This document shows, in pieces, positions 48,626-61,009 of a DNA stretch of 64,000 nt. Numbering within the stretch: position 1 is the stretch's first letter; each line of letters opens with the position of its first letter. The stretch is from Mesocentrotus franciscanus. Its lineage: Eukaryota; Echinodermata; Echinoidea; Camarodonta; Strongylocentrotidae. The notes beneath the pieces were generated by a model. That model saw only the letters and a list, made by a program, of their open reading frames with translations. It was not told the DNA's origin and made no database searches. Both the position numbers and the translations under genes were made by a program. The stretch is from the NCBI GenBank assembly GCA_037976565.1, contig CP137682.1, positions 27,553,714 to 27,617,713 on the forward strand, given 5' to 3'.

Positions 48626-49494
48626 GTCCAAATTAAAATGTAAAACGTTTATGACTGACTGTAATTTAATGCCTAAAACCCTTGAGCTTCCGGGGCTTCG
48701 CCCTGGACCCCTCGCCATTTAGTGACCTGCGAGTGTCACAAATAAGGTATCAAAATATGTTCATCTGACCGTAATTAAATGTCTAAAAACCCCTGAGCTT
48801 CCGGGGCTCCGCCCTTTCGACTCCACCAGGGGTCCTGAGGCGGCCCTGAATACTTAACTGACCGTTATAAAATGGCTAAAACCCCTGAGCTTCTGGGGCT
48901 CCCCCTTGGACACCACGCCAATTAGTGACCTGCGAGTGTCACAAATAAGGTATCTAGATATGCTCATCTGACCGTAATTAAGTGTCTAAAACCCTAAGCT
49001 TCTGGGGTCCGCCCTTCGACCCCACCAGGGGTCTAAGGCAGGCCCTGAATGCTTATCTGACCGTTATAAAATGCCTTAAATCCCTGACTTTCAGGGGCTC
49101 AGCCCCCTGGACCCCACGCCAATGAGTGACCTGCCAGTGTCATGAATTAAGGTATCAAAATATGCTCATCTGGCCGTAATTAAATGCCCATATCCCCTGA
49201 GCTTCCAGGGCCTCCGCCCTTTGATCCCCGCCGGCGTTTGCCCCTAGACCCCACGCCAATTTATGCTACGCTCTACTTGATCACAAATACTTTAGCGTCC
49301 CCCACGAAAAACGTTCAGTGGGGCCTGGAGGTAAGAGTGGGGAGATGCAGATTTTTTTGTCTGCCCCAAAAAAAAAAACCGTTTTTGCTCATTACGCCAC
49401 TGCTGGTCACCATTACGTACCAATATTTGGCTCGCATAATTTTAAATTTGGGCCTCCCCCCCTAAGAAATCCTGGATCCGCGCCTGGCCTATAC

Positions 49495-50948
49495 TACTTT
49501 TCCCTAGCTATTGTTACTAATATTATTAGATTGTTTTAATTGCTGTGTGGCATTACTCTTCATCTTTGAGCACAAGTACAAGCTTTTAAGTCGCTAAGGA
49601 ATTCCCTGTGAGTAATGACCAATACCAATACACCCAACGCGCCCCGTCCATGGCCTATGCCCACTGCACTGGGTGATTTCAAGTTCGGTGTCGAAAGCTA
49701 GTGTTGGTGTTGGTGAAAATACCAACACCAGCCATAACACCAGATTTTAACTCACCCACTGTACTGTACACATCAGTGTATAATAGAGCTAGTGTGTTGA
49801 CGTATACGTAGCGCGCGTATGTACGTAGAATAGCACATTTGTTTAATGTTAATGTTTTCATCGGATTCGGCTGCAACAGTCTGAATTTTAAAATATGTAA
49901 TATTTAATCATTTTAATTTCACTTTATTTTTGAATGGTAAAACGAAAGAGAGGTCATGTGAGAAACAGAAATTAAATAAATTAAGGAACCTTGAAAGATG
50001 AAATCGAGTATATTGATAATGAAGAAAGAAGAAGGAGAGGAGAAAAAAGAAAAAGAAAAAAGAAGAAAAAGAACAAAGAACAAAGAAGGAGAAGGTGGAG
50101 AAGAAGAAGACAAAAAAGAAAAAGGACGAGAGAAGAAGGAAAATGAATAGCAGGAAGAAGAAAAAAAAGGTATCGGGAATTCAGTGCAAAATAATTATAA
50201 CAAATAGTAATAGTATAACGCACTTACATGTATATTGCACCAGATATCTAGTAAAACTATTCGGAGACGCATTATAAATTGAGAAGGTAAGAAAGCAGTA
50301 AAAATACAAAAAAGACAACAAGATAATAAAATGTCGATCTCCAATATGTAGTTGTTTTTTCTGGCCTGAATCCCAGTCGATATTTGTGCTCGTTTGACAT
50401 GCTTGTGTGTATAAACAGGAAGTTAAATCAATGTGATTGTATTTGTTTTGCCATAACAAATTGTGTATTTATTTGTATGAACTTTATGTCACTACAAATT
50501 GATTTTTCCATTAAAATGAACAAAATAATGTTTTTAATTCGTATTTTCATTACATATTTGACATCAGTCTAACATGACAACGCCCTGGCAACGTTTACAT
50601 GTCGTTTTCCCGAAGGTTTATAATTCCTTTTAATTTGTGTGAGAAGTAGTATGTATCATACAATTAGTCAACAGCTTTGTAGTAGCTTATTATGGTAGGA
50701 GTGTGTGTCGTATAACCTCTGTTTCGGACAGCAATCGTCATAGAGGGTGCAGTTGATGTTTTGTGACTGAAGCAGAGTTGAGCGAGAAAAGGAAATTTGT
50801 ATCAGTGTAGCGAGTTGAAAATATCAGTTCAGTATCCATCAAAATCAAAATACAAGGAATACACTTTTCTTTCTTCGTGCAAATGAGATATGTTTTCAGC
50901 ACAGTACAATATAAATGATAATAGTAATAATACAAAATAACGAAAACG
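49495..50948. other. Upstream flank of gene 2, no supported gene
   Basis: 49.50-49.75 kb matches 23.87-24.12 kb and includes a short TGATTTCAAGTTCGG relative. 49.75-50.75 kb is unique in the window, with a purine-rich tract (50020-50170). Matching to 3330-3552 begins near 50780. Confidence 0.5.
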
Positions 50949-51240
50949 CAGGCGCGTAGCCAGGAGGGGGGGCTCGGACGCCCCCCCCCCTCCCCCCAAA
51001 AAAACCCCGTCGGCCCCAAAAGAGAGAGAGAGAGAGAGAAGAGAGAAAAAAGTTAGAGGACGTAGGAAGAAAAAGGAGCAGACAAAGAAACATTTTTGAA
51101 AATTCACAAGGATATAACTTATAAGAGTAGAGAACGGTTCACGAATCGTCTTCTTTCTCTAATAATTTAATGAAGTGTCAAAGCTTCCGCGCTTCGCGCG
51201 GAAGGGGGAAATCCTCCCTGCACCCACCCCCAGGGGAGCG
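50949..51240 (+). mobile_element. Small hAT-like element, unit 3 copy, right end lost
   Basis: Starts CAGGCGCGTAGCCAGG after CGAAAACG. Similarity runs through the GA-rich part and the CGCGCGGAAGGGGG block, but the right terminal repeat is deleted. Confidence 0.6.
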
Positions 51241-52922
51241 CGTGCACACGATGATTCATGTACGTGTGTGGACGCTATCAAGTATAAATTTAAATACAAG
51301 TTCCTAAACACAACGTCTTTAAATTGTCAATGAAGACTCAACACAGTACAAGGAGGTACGTGAACCAGAAAGAAACAGAGACAAATTAAAATGCTACCAA
51401 GGAAGGAGACTAGACGAAGACTTTACAGAACAATAGTAGTGAAGAACAAGAAGAAATAGAAGAAGAGAGTAACGAATTTAATAATAGGGGTTCTGTATAG
51501 AGGACATACATGCCGCGCTATCAAAAGTACAGCTGTTTAGGCATTAAGTTCAAAGGTCAATTTAAAAAAAATAATAATATCAACATCATAAAAATAGGAC
51601 GGAGCAGAGATAGATAAATCAACCATATTTATTTTCATATTCTAAGATCTAGACACTTTCACTTTACAAAGTAAAATCCACTTGATCATATAGCTAGCTA
51701 GGTACACTTATCTTTGCCTATCTAGCCCTCTTTCTCTTGCTCACCCCTTTCTCTCTTCTCTTCCTCTCTCTCTCTCTCTATCCCCCCCCTCTCTCTCTCT
51801 CACTCCCTCTCTCTTCCCTTCCCTTTCTATTTATTTGCATTTCCCCTCCCACGTTTTACCCCATAATCTCACATACAAAAAGACTTTTATCATAACTTCA
51901 TATTCTGGACCAGTATGTTACAGAATGTCTCCCTCATGTTGCAAGGAATTAAGGATCCATCAGATAGAGAATGAATGTGTGGAACATTTATCAGCAACAA
52001 AATATAAACATAATTGTAATAATACTAATTTTAAAATAAGATAGACAACACAGAACTTGGAAAGATGCAAGAATAAACCAGATAGAACAAAATTGTAAAG
52101 AAACTATCCATATTGTATACACTTTTATTTATTATTTTTTTCATATATTTTTCGTAATATTGTAAAGACATACTCTATATAAAGAATATTTAAATTACAG
52201 GTATCACTTTATTGAGACTACAATCATTTCTTGTACAGCATGATTAAACAAATTTAAAAAAACTTTTTAAAGAATTTCTTGTATTCAATTCACTGGTGAT
52301 ATATTCTACTAACAACTACACAAAAATTCAAAGGAAGTCAGCTAAAAATAAATAAAATAAAATCATGAATATGTGGAATGTTGCAATCGATCTCTATCTC
52401 ATTATCAATCACTTCGAAAACATTTATTATCATTAATTGATTACGATTACATCCACATATGATTATAGGGGGAGAAGCATTTGATGCCATATAAGGACAA
52501 ATTCAACCTCTTATTGAACAAATCCATATTAAATGATATTTTTGAACTCAATATATAATAAAATATAAAATAATGATAACAGAAAACTGAAAGACAGTAA
52601 TGATATTCATTAAAACTTATTAATATTCATCACACACCCTGTATCTATCAGTACTGTACATGTTTATACAGTGTATTCTTAATCTTTGAGATATAAAAAG
52701 TAGAAAATTGCCTTTTTATACACATTCAGCAAATACTCACAATATCTATCATAAAATAAAATCTGAATTTTCACAGCACACAGATTTGACAAACAAGTAT
52801 GTTCAGCATTTCATCTACATTATTGCTGAAATTTGACCCAAATTGCATGTTATTCCATGAGTCACACACAAATAAGGCTGGCTGGAATGATGAAACGATG
52901 ATATACCTGTGAACAAGCAAGT

Positions 52923-53036
52923 TAATCAAGGCAGTGACTTGACTAGTCCAGGATCTGGACTAATCGAAGCAGTGAGTTGACTAGTCCAGGATCTGGACTA
53001 ATCGAAGCAGTGAGTTGACTAGTCCAGGATCTGGAT
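52923..53036. repeat. 38-bp minisatellite, unit 3 (3 copies)
   Basis: Copies start at 52923, 52961 and 52999. Two carry the variant TAATCGAAGCAG, not seen in units 1 and 2. Confidence 0.88.
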
Positions 53037-54175
53037 GGTGTTATTGCCATCTCCCAAAAGAGAAACATATACATGTGTATTCCTTGGGAGAGGTTTGTTC
53101 ATTTGGGTTTTTTTTACAACAATTTTTGGTATTGTTAAAGAAGGCATATTTCAAGTATTTCAAGTATTTCAAGTAGTTGATCGTTGTCTCTAAATATTTC
53201 ATCTTGATAAATTTGATTTCCATCAGAACAATTGTTACTCTTTCTGAACTCCAACCCCAAATAAAAAAGTTTTATGCCAAGGAGAGCCTTACATCTATAC
53301 ATCCAGATCCAGATCCAGATCCAGATGAATAAACAACGGATTAAAGGCATGTTCAGATATGGTGCAGTATTAAAACCCGCAGTGTTTTTGTAAAAACATG
53401 TTTGAATGCATCTGCACAACAAAGGACTTGCATGTATTAACTTAGCCATGTGTTATCAGATACAGCAATGTGATGCATATTACACCTTCGTCACCATAAA
53501 AAACCACTGAGGTTATGCTGCGTTATGTCTCAACAAGCCTTCACATATTTCAATATTTATCTCTACATCAAGTATTTGTAAAATATAGATCAGCTGATGA
53601 TCATATAGTCACACAGAAAATAGAAACAGGCACAAAGGTATTCTTGAGTCAAGCTTCAAAAATTGAAACCAAGTAAAAAAAAGTACAACCGTATTGCAAT
53701 CATTTGTTTGGTAATGATCGGTGTGCATGAAATGATGGTATGCCAAGGGATTAAAAATAACAATCTTAAAGGTCATGTACAGTTTTGGTAAAACTTCAAA
53801 AATATTAGTCAAATTTCTTTGATTTTAGATGAAAAATAGGAAGATACTAGTAATACTGGGACATTGTGAATCTCTTCCTCCTGGTCTCCTGAAGTGAAAT
53901 CTTAAACTGATGAGAGGTAGAAAATGATTGAATCACCATCCTGAGATTTAAATTCTGGCAATGGTAACCTACACTACAAAGGTGTAAAATTGAGTAATGT
54001 GCGTATACTCTAAAGTCTACCTGTATGCTGTCTCTAAGGAAAGCACTGGGATAAATGTGACAGGAGCCATCAAGCTGTAAGGGTCCAAGCCTACGCGATT
54101 ATATAATAGCTGTTATCTAACATTCGTTGCAGATATTTACACAGCAATTCACCGGAAATCATAAATAGAATACCA

Positions 54176-54801
54176 AACTAAAAAAGTCAACGCAAAGCGC
54201 CGCATCCCCTCTCAGGGTACAAATGGCCTATATACGTCAGAACAAGTTACCTCCATTAGACTATACTATTATATTACTAGGCAAGGAAGTTAACCACATT
54301 TTCACATATATAATTAGGTTTTTTTCCATATTTAATGAGCTATGACCTTTCACCTTTGACCTACATCCTCCGAAATCGAACTTAGGCTGTGTTTTGATCC
54401 TATACCTTCATATCAAATTTCATTAAAATCTGTCAAACATTACTGAAATTATCAATCGGAAACCAGATTCGCATATTTAATGATCTATGACCTTTGACCT
54501 ACATACTCGGAAATTGAACTTAGGCTGTGTTTTGATACCATGTACCTTCATATCAAATTTGATTAAAATCCGTCAAACATTAATTACTAAAGTTATCGAT
54601 CGGAAACCAGATTCGCATATTTAATGAACTATGACCTTTGACCTTTGACCTACATACTCCGAAATCGAACTTAGCCTGTATTTTGATACCATGAACCTTC
54701 ATATCAAACTTCATTAAAATCCGTCAAACATTACTGAAGTTATTGATCGGAAACCAAATTTGTTACGGACGGACGGACGCACACACGGAAGGAAGGACGG
54801 A
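54176..54801. mobile_element. Unit 3-specific insertion with three TGACCT-rich tandem units
   Basis: Units 1 and 2 have about 24 bases here (near 7740 and 27815). The insert has three copies, about 143 bp apart, of CATATTTAATGA(g/t/a)CTATGACC, GAACTTAG(g/c)CTGT and AAACATTACTGAA. It ends in GGACGGACGGACGC and GGAAGGAAGGACGGAC. Confidence 0.7.
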
Positions 54802-55625
54802 CATTTGATATAAGATCAGGGACATGAGACTACAACATTCAACACGTTTCTTTTCAATTTCCTTTTGTTACCAAAACTGTACATGACCTGAAATCTTCAC
54901 ATGTATCATCTTAAAAATGTCATACCTACATGTACACAATTACAAGACCATGATATCCGATAATACTAGCTGACTGCGGTCCAATCTTATTTCAACTTCT
55001 ATCAAATAGTGATATTGAATTCCCTGTTTGACAGCTGTCCATATATGCATAGTAAATATTCATTTTGCATATCAACTGTCTACTGATGATAAGTACTAAA
55101 TTTGCAATTTAACAATTATTATTTGACAAAATCAAAGCAAGAAACTTATTAATGTTATATCAAATATATAGAGCCTCTGGTGTGTCATAATTGTAAGAAA
55201 GAGAAGTTGTGGAGATTTAGAGATCACCCGGTATAAGAACTTAATGTTTGCAAACAAGAAATTGCATCAAGGCTCTGAATGGATTTCATGATATATGCAC
55301 GATCTAAAAACAGAAAATTATTCTCAAGCATTTATTTTTGTACTGCTTTAGACATTTAACTGGAGAGTTGTTTGTTAACTTGACAAAACAACTTTTAAAG
55401 CTGGATTTGCATGCTTTCATGACAGTCTTAGAATTTAACATACACCTGTAATATAATGTACATTGTAGACTGTTAAGCATCATTTTAATGTCATGTAAAA
55501 TGTATGAGTTTTATATCCCCTCTGTCATAACATAACAAATCTGAATACCTAGTTCTCTGAGAATTCAACTAAGAAACATTATTTGGTCCAAAACACATAA
55601 ACTTGCAATAACAAAACCTAACTCA

Positions 55626-56118
55626 TTAAAGGTAATACAAAGTTTTGGTATGGGGTCATGAATTTGGTTCTAATGAACATAATGGAAGCATATGCGATCC
55701 TACAATATTCAATAATCATTGTCGTGGTTGAAATCGAATCTAAAGTAATGAAATTGTAAATAATAAACTCTTTATGTTGTATAGCCCTCTAAAGATTGAT
55801 ATTACATTAGCTTCAAAACAATGTTTCTTGACTAAAATCGACCGATTTTCTATTCCCGTTTGGAAATTATATATCAGAACTGCATATTCCGAGATTTTCA
55901 TGGTCGCAGGTACCAATGTACGGCCGTAGGCGCTATTTGAAATTTATCAGGAGCACCGATAAATTTGATATTTTAATTTCTCGAAAGCTTTAACGTTTTA
56001 GAGCCCAATTTTTTCAAAGTTGCTTATTCTAACACTAGGTTTCTCAATAGTAGTGCAAATTTTAAATTTCATAATCCTATCCTGTTGAAATATTACCTAA
56101 AGTTTGTATTACCTTTAA
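55626..56118. mobile_element. TTAA-flanked MITE, unit 3 copy
   Basis: The same insertion at the same site as in unit 2 (485 bp between TTAAs), with small changes in the right terminal repeat. Sharing by units 2 and 3 but not 1 dates it. Confidence 0.8.
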
Positions 56119-57003
56119 GTATGACTTGTATTTAATAAATATAACACAGCATCATATAGATGTACTTTGTACAATTTGAAAAGGTGATTTCTGTAGTATT
56201 TGTAAAATAAGTAATAGTATAGTTCATTAAATATAGTGATAAAGATATGAATTCCCAACATTTCAGCAAGGCAATATTTACAGTCAGCTAATACAATCCA
56301 AGGTAGAGAAAGCACATTTTGGCAAAAAGTAAGTTAAACGAAGTGAATAAGAGAATAAGTACTAATCACCGATCCATTAAGCATCTAGGATGGATTTGAA
56401 AGAATACTCTGTATTACAATACATGCACAGTTAACAAGTAAATTATTCATACCTTTACCAAGTTTTTTCATTTTTAAGTATCTGAAAAATTGATTTGTCC
56501 TAATTTATGTTTCTTGAAAATGTGACATATTAAACCTTACATCTATAAGTATTCAACAAAGGCCCTCATTCAACCGATCCATCTTTCATTCTTGAGATAC
56601 GAAAAACACTAAAAACATCAAATTTACAAGGGTAATATATAATTAAGTTACATGTATCTTATACTCTGTAAACAAACAATATATTTTTTTCAACAAACAT
56701 GAATAAGAAATAGAATTCATCTGTATAATTTTCTTTTTTGTATATGTACATTATATGTAGAACATATATTATTATTTCAAAGTTAATTCATGACTAATGA
56801 GCTATAAATAATTTCTGCTCTCTAAAATATGAATTGAAGAAAAATATTCAATAGCTTCCATGAAATGCATAGATTGATACATGCCCATGTAGGCAAGAAA
56901 TCAGTAAATATTTGCAAAAATTATTTTGAGAATGGTGCATGGTGCTTTAGCATAGAATTCTAATATAATATGTAGATTTTTCTATAAAACATTTAACATT
57001 GGT

Positions 57004-57009
57004 TTTATT
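57004..57009 (-). terminator. Polyadenylation hexamer AATAAA, gene 3
   Basis: AATAAA on the minus strand, about 365 bases past the TAG of the gene 3 terminal exon. Same relative place as in units 1 and 2. Confidence 0.45.
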
Positions 57010-57373
57010 TAACCATCAATTCACAACAAACTTTGATCAGGATCCGTATCACAATATTTCATATATAAAAAGGCCGAATAATTTACATGCACATGCACCA
57101 ATACAACACACAGATCTTTTAACAATCTGTTACTATTCCATTCCATACACGCAGACTTCTTCAAAGTATAAAGATATTTATGAAGAAGATTAAAGAATGC
57201 AAGAAAAGATATTCAAATCAGTACTCAAGGAATGGCGAACAGCAATATTTCAGTATTCAAGTTATTTCAGTATTCAAGCTCTAATTTACCGGTATTCACG
57301 TTACCTCTATAATCTCAACTCCCACCTCCTGGAGGTGAAAGTTTGATATTAAAAATAGCCTGTCATGATATCT

Positions 57374-60300
57374 CTACACACTCGTTGTCTTATCTTCCTC
57401 TCGTGGAGGCATCTGTTTTTCAGGCAAAAAAGGATGACATTCATCTGGCTCATCATGACTGCAGCATAGAGAAAGAAAAAAGATATCTAAATCTTATTAT
57501 GAAGCCCACTGCACACTATACGATCCTACTATGATCCGGTTTTGGAAGAATTTGCAATAGCATTTGATACAAACATTCATACATGTAAAATCTTAACGAA
57601 TAGAAATATGATTAAGAAAATGTAAATCTCAAGTGATTTCATGCTTCCTTGGAAGAAGAAAAGCTAAATCGACTCAGAATTGTAGTGGCATCAGACCAGT
57701 AGTGCAATTGTCTACAATTTGAAGCCGATTAAAAAAAAAACATTCTGGTTGTTAGTATTCTTATGGGTGCGTACCTGGTAGGATGTCAATGTCATTGTGA
57801 TTGGATTAGTATGTGAAGGATAGATAGATAGATAAATGGTATTTATTGTATCTTTCATGAATGGCAGTTTCACAACTAAGTTTCACATAAATTGCACATG
57901 AATTACACAAATTGGAAATATATACATTATAAAAAACTTACATAACATTTTGTTGAAATTTATTAAAACGTGTCATGTTACTACCGGTACTGCATAAATA
58001 CCATAAACAATTAAAAAAAGTTAATGAACATAATTTCAAAAAGAAAATGTATTAACATAATTATAATATATGATACAACAGTTCTTCGTATTACAATATT
58101 GCATTTGTGGGTATAGTGGTAAAATAATCAAGGAGTATTTAACAGGCGACTGGCTGGAATACTCCGACCCAGTGGAAAAGATGTACGGTCATGTGCAGAA
58201 TTGTAATTGATTCAGTGGTTATTAACATTGTGTAACATTGTAACTGGTGAAACCCTAAATAAAGAGCAGTTATCAATATCAATATGTTAACAGCAACCAT
58301 AGAGCAACAAAAACCGATCATATGTAGTTGCTTTAAATTAACTCTTGCCTTTGGAGATTCCTATTTCTCCATTTTGAGATTCATCAAAAATAAATGATCT
58401 TGACACACTACATGAACGTGACAGTTTCCAATATGTCTCTGCATACATGGCATATGTGGGCAATTACCTTCAGCCAATTAAATTATCCTTCCAATCCAAC
58501 TACACGGATGTGGAAACTTTCTCTTTTTAGCACAATATATCACACATATGTATATTATTGCTTTAAAGTGAACGGTAACATTGTTGAAGGTTGATGAAAA
58601 AACTGTGTAATTGTTGTATGAAATGTTACGTATTATATTCCTTCTAACATAGGCCTACTAACCCTCTAACATGCAAAAAATCCTGACAAAAATTTCAAAC
58701 CACAAAGATATTTATGGTTTTCTTTGAAGGCCTCACTATGCAACACCTTCTAACAGTAAATTCTCCCAACCAATTTTTGAATTTTCCCCAACCGTTTTTC
58801 CATGAAAATAAGACATAAAACAGGCTTCTTAAAATCTGTCAACACTTAAATGTTTTGAATGGTATATAGAACCAATTCATTGCTCTGTGACAATTTACAT
58901 TCACCTAAGATATAATTAAATTATAATAACATAGTTGGGAGAATTCAGAAATCGATCAGATAAGTTATTCCCTCGTTTTATCATTAATAATGGTCTGTTT
59001 TCACTCAAACTATCAGATTATCTTTAGTTGTACATCAAGCATTGAAGTCACTACCTTAGCACCATTTTCTCTCATCTGTACAACGTTAACAAGTCCCTTT
59101 AAAGTGTACCAATCACCAAAATATGTTTTACTCTTGCTGTTTGGGGTTCCACACTTCCATGCCGCTATACTGCATTCAAAATAAGTTAAAATATTACTTC
59201 TGCCAAAGAGATAATTGCAGTTTAAATACACTCACCATGAACAGTATAACGTCTTGTTGAGCAGACTAGTTAGCACACATGTAGGCACTAACATTATAAA
59301 GGGCGCGCAAGGAACCCAACTCCATCTTGGGTTCCGTTTCAGCCATAAAAACTGAGTTTTATATTATCCTTTATTTTCTTCATACTCCTTATATGTTTGC
59401 CTACAAGTATAAAATGCCAGGCAAAGTATTTTGGGTGTTTAATTTATAAATTCTAGCCTTCTACAAATTTTTTTCAGGTGATCGGTACACTTTAAAATTT
59501 AAAGGGGCAAGTCCACTCCAAAAATAACTTACTTTCAATAGAAGCAGAAAAATCAGACAAACCAAATCAAAAAAAGTTTGAGCAAAATCGGATAACTAAT
59601 AAGAAAGTTATATATTTTTAATGACATGAAAAAAACTTTGAAAATCATAGGACAAATTGGCAACTCACTCATGAGTCTGTGACGTCATTGCCTCACTATC
59701 CACTAATTGTTTTCTTTATATTGATAATATAAATTTCCAATTTTCCCCCTATATATTTTATTTCCTCACACCAGCATCCAAGTTATATTGATAGTAATAT
59801 GTTTTTGTGTGGATACACTAATATAGAGTAATTTTTTCAGTTAAATCATGAAAATATGAATTTTGATACTATTTATATAAATATCAATGAATTTATCAAC
59901 AATATTCAGAAAATAGTATCAATTCTTCAAAGTTCATAAAATATTTTGTGAAATGTCATGCAGTACGATACAAATCATATAACCTGGGCAAAGGCATGGG
60001 GAAATCAAGTTTTGGGGGATAAAAAGGGAAATTAATGGGATAAAAATATATAAAGCAATTGATAAACAGTGAAGCAATGACGTCACAAATTGATAACCAA
60101 ATTGGCAATTTGTGTAGTGATTTTCTAAGGTCCATAGTTTTTCATACTTTAAAAAAAAATCATAACTTCCTTATTTAATAGTTATTTGATTTTACTCAAT
60201 TGTGTTATGCTGTTTCTCTTGTTTTTCTGCATCTCTTAAAAGCAAATTATTTTTGAAGTGGACTTAGCCTTTAACAGGCACAAAATCATAAACAATCATT

Positions 60301-60658
60301 TCAATTTCATTTAAAAATATAAAGTACTTATACCCTTAATAACTTTTTTTGTAACTTAATAACAGTCATTTTATGGGAAATTACAAAAAGCTGACAATCT
60401 CTTACCCATTATTATTATGATGATTGGCACCTTCTTCCACTTGACCTGCACCTCCAGATTGATCTCCAGATTGATCTCCAGGTTGATCTCCAGATTGATC
60501 TCTATGTTGATCTCCAGGTTGAATTCCAGATTGATCTCCAGGTTGATCTCCAGGTTGAACTCCAGATTGATCTCCATGTTGATCTCCAGATTGATTTGCA
60601 GATTGATCTCCAGGTTGACATGCAGCACGACATGCAGCACATGTACTACATATTTTTT
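57374..60658 (-). CDS. Gene 3: 3' end of a third TNFR-like gene (last two exons)
   Basis: Exon 60658-60406 (253 nt) is homologous to exon 7 of gene 2, with the same ATTCTACAG acceptor and GG/GTAAGA donor. It reads EKICSTCAACRAAC, a Cys cluster absent from gene 2, then a four-residue repeat of (S/P/H)GDQ type, ending HHNNN. The terminal exon 57458-57374 follows TTTTCTTTCTCTATGCTGCAG and encodes HDEPDECHPFLPEK, QMPPREEDKTTSV and a TAG stop; phase 2 is kept. PREE matches the (P/S/A/T)x(Q/E)E consensus for TRAF2-class binding, a short motif that can occur by chance. Ectodomain and membrane exons would lie past 64 kb. The intron (about 2.9 kb) holds a MITE and unassigned sequence. Confidence 0.6.
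57480..59300. other. Gene 3 last intron, unassigned part
   Basis: AT-rich sequence with a short GATA run near 57820. Small open frames (e.g. 59231-59013 minus) show no domain or convincing splice sites. I see no gene. Confidence 0.4.
59500..60273. mobile_element. TA-flanked MITE in gene 3 last intron
   Basis: Left AAGGGGCAAGTCCACTCC and right GAAGTGGACTTAGCCTTTAA are inverted. Unit 2 has the empty site near 31300, so the insertion is unit 3-specific. Confidence 0.75.
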
Positions 60659-61009
60659 CTGTAGAATTATGCCAATGTACAGTGCATCCAAGAAAAAAAA
60701 ATGAAACCCCAAAAGAAAGGGTTATTGTGAACAAACTATGAGCTGCTTGAAATAGAAGGAATATATGGTTTCAAATTATAAATTAAAAACATAAATAAAT
60801 ACATGCTTCACTATAAAGCAACATTGTATTGGAAATGTCATGTCAAAATCCATTTGTGCCAGATTTTGATGAAGTCGTGAAACATTAGGATCATACACAA
60901 ACACGATAAAACATGACCTGAAGGAAACACAAACTTTAAAACCGACAGACATAAATTTGTGTGCTTCTTACCATCATCATAAATAAAGGATAGTGGAGAG
61001 TTTTTTTTC

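Larger units (their letters stand above)
45182..49486. mobile_element. 4.3-kb hAT-type element upstream of gene 2
   Basis: Terminal inverted repeats CAGGCGCGGATCCAGG and CCTGGATCCGCGCCTG are perfect. The 8-bp duplication GCCTATAC flanks it (45174-45181 and 49487-49494), as hAT transposases make. Unit 1 has no insertion here. The left part is GA-rich. The body has many units of about 140 bp with CTCATCTGACCGTAATTAA, CCCCTGAGCTTCCGGGG and CCGCCC; it is interrupted by a nested element (about 46660-47430) and about 0.7 kb of other sequence (47931-48640). A second copy of the right terminus is at 47915-47930. No transposase is seen, so it is non-autonomous. Confidence 0.88.
24121..50948. repeat. 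Tandem segmental duplication, unit 2 (contains gene 2)
   Basis: Collinear with unit 1, but longer because of a 4.3-kb hAT insertion (45182-49486), a decayed LINE (38.1-39.3 kb) and the 31-34.2 kb block that unit 1 lacks. The unit 1/2 junction falls at the truncated left end of a CAGGCGCGTAGCC element at 24121. About 1.2 kb present at 49.75-50.95 kb is missing at that junction. Confidence 0.85.
51241..57003. other. Gene 3 3' flank, no supported gene
   Basis: Copy of the other units' flanks, with the minisatellite (three copies), an insertion at 54176-54801 and the shared TTAA MITE. The open frame seen at 5550-5807 in unit 1 is broken here. Confidence 0.6.

Noticed and set aside
59013..59231. 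72-codon minus-strand open frame as a possible gene 3 exon
   Set aside because: A possible acceptor exists, but the continuing phase hits stops and unit 2 has no counterpart in this place.
60417..60704. Plus-strand LISRLISR repeat open frame (also the 31437-31778 one)
   Set aside because: Antisense shadow of the tail-repeat exon, which has splice signals and phase on the minus strand.
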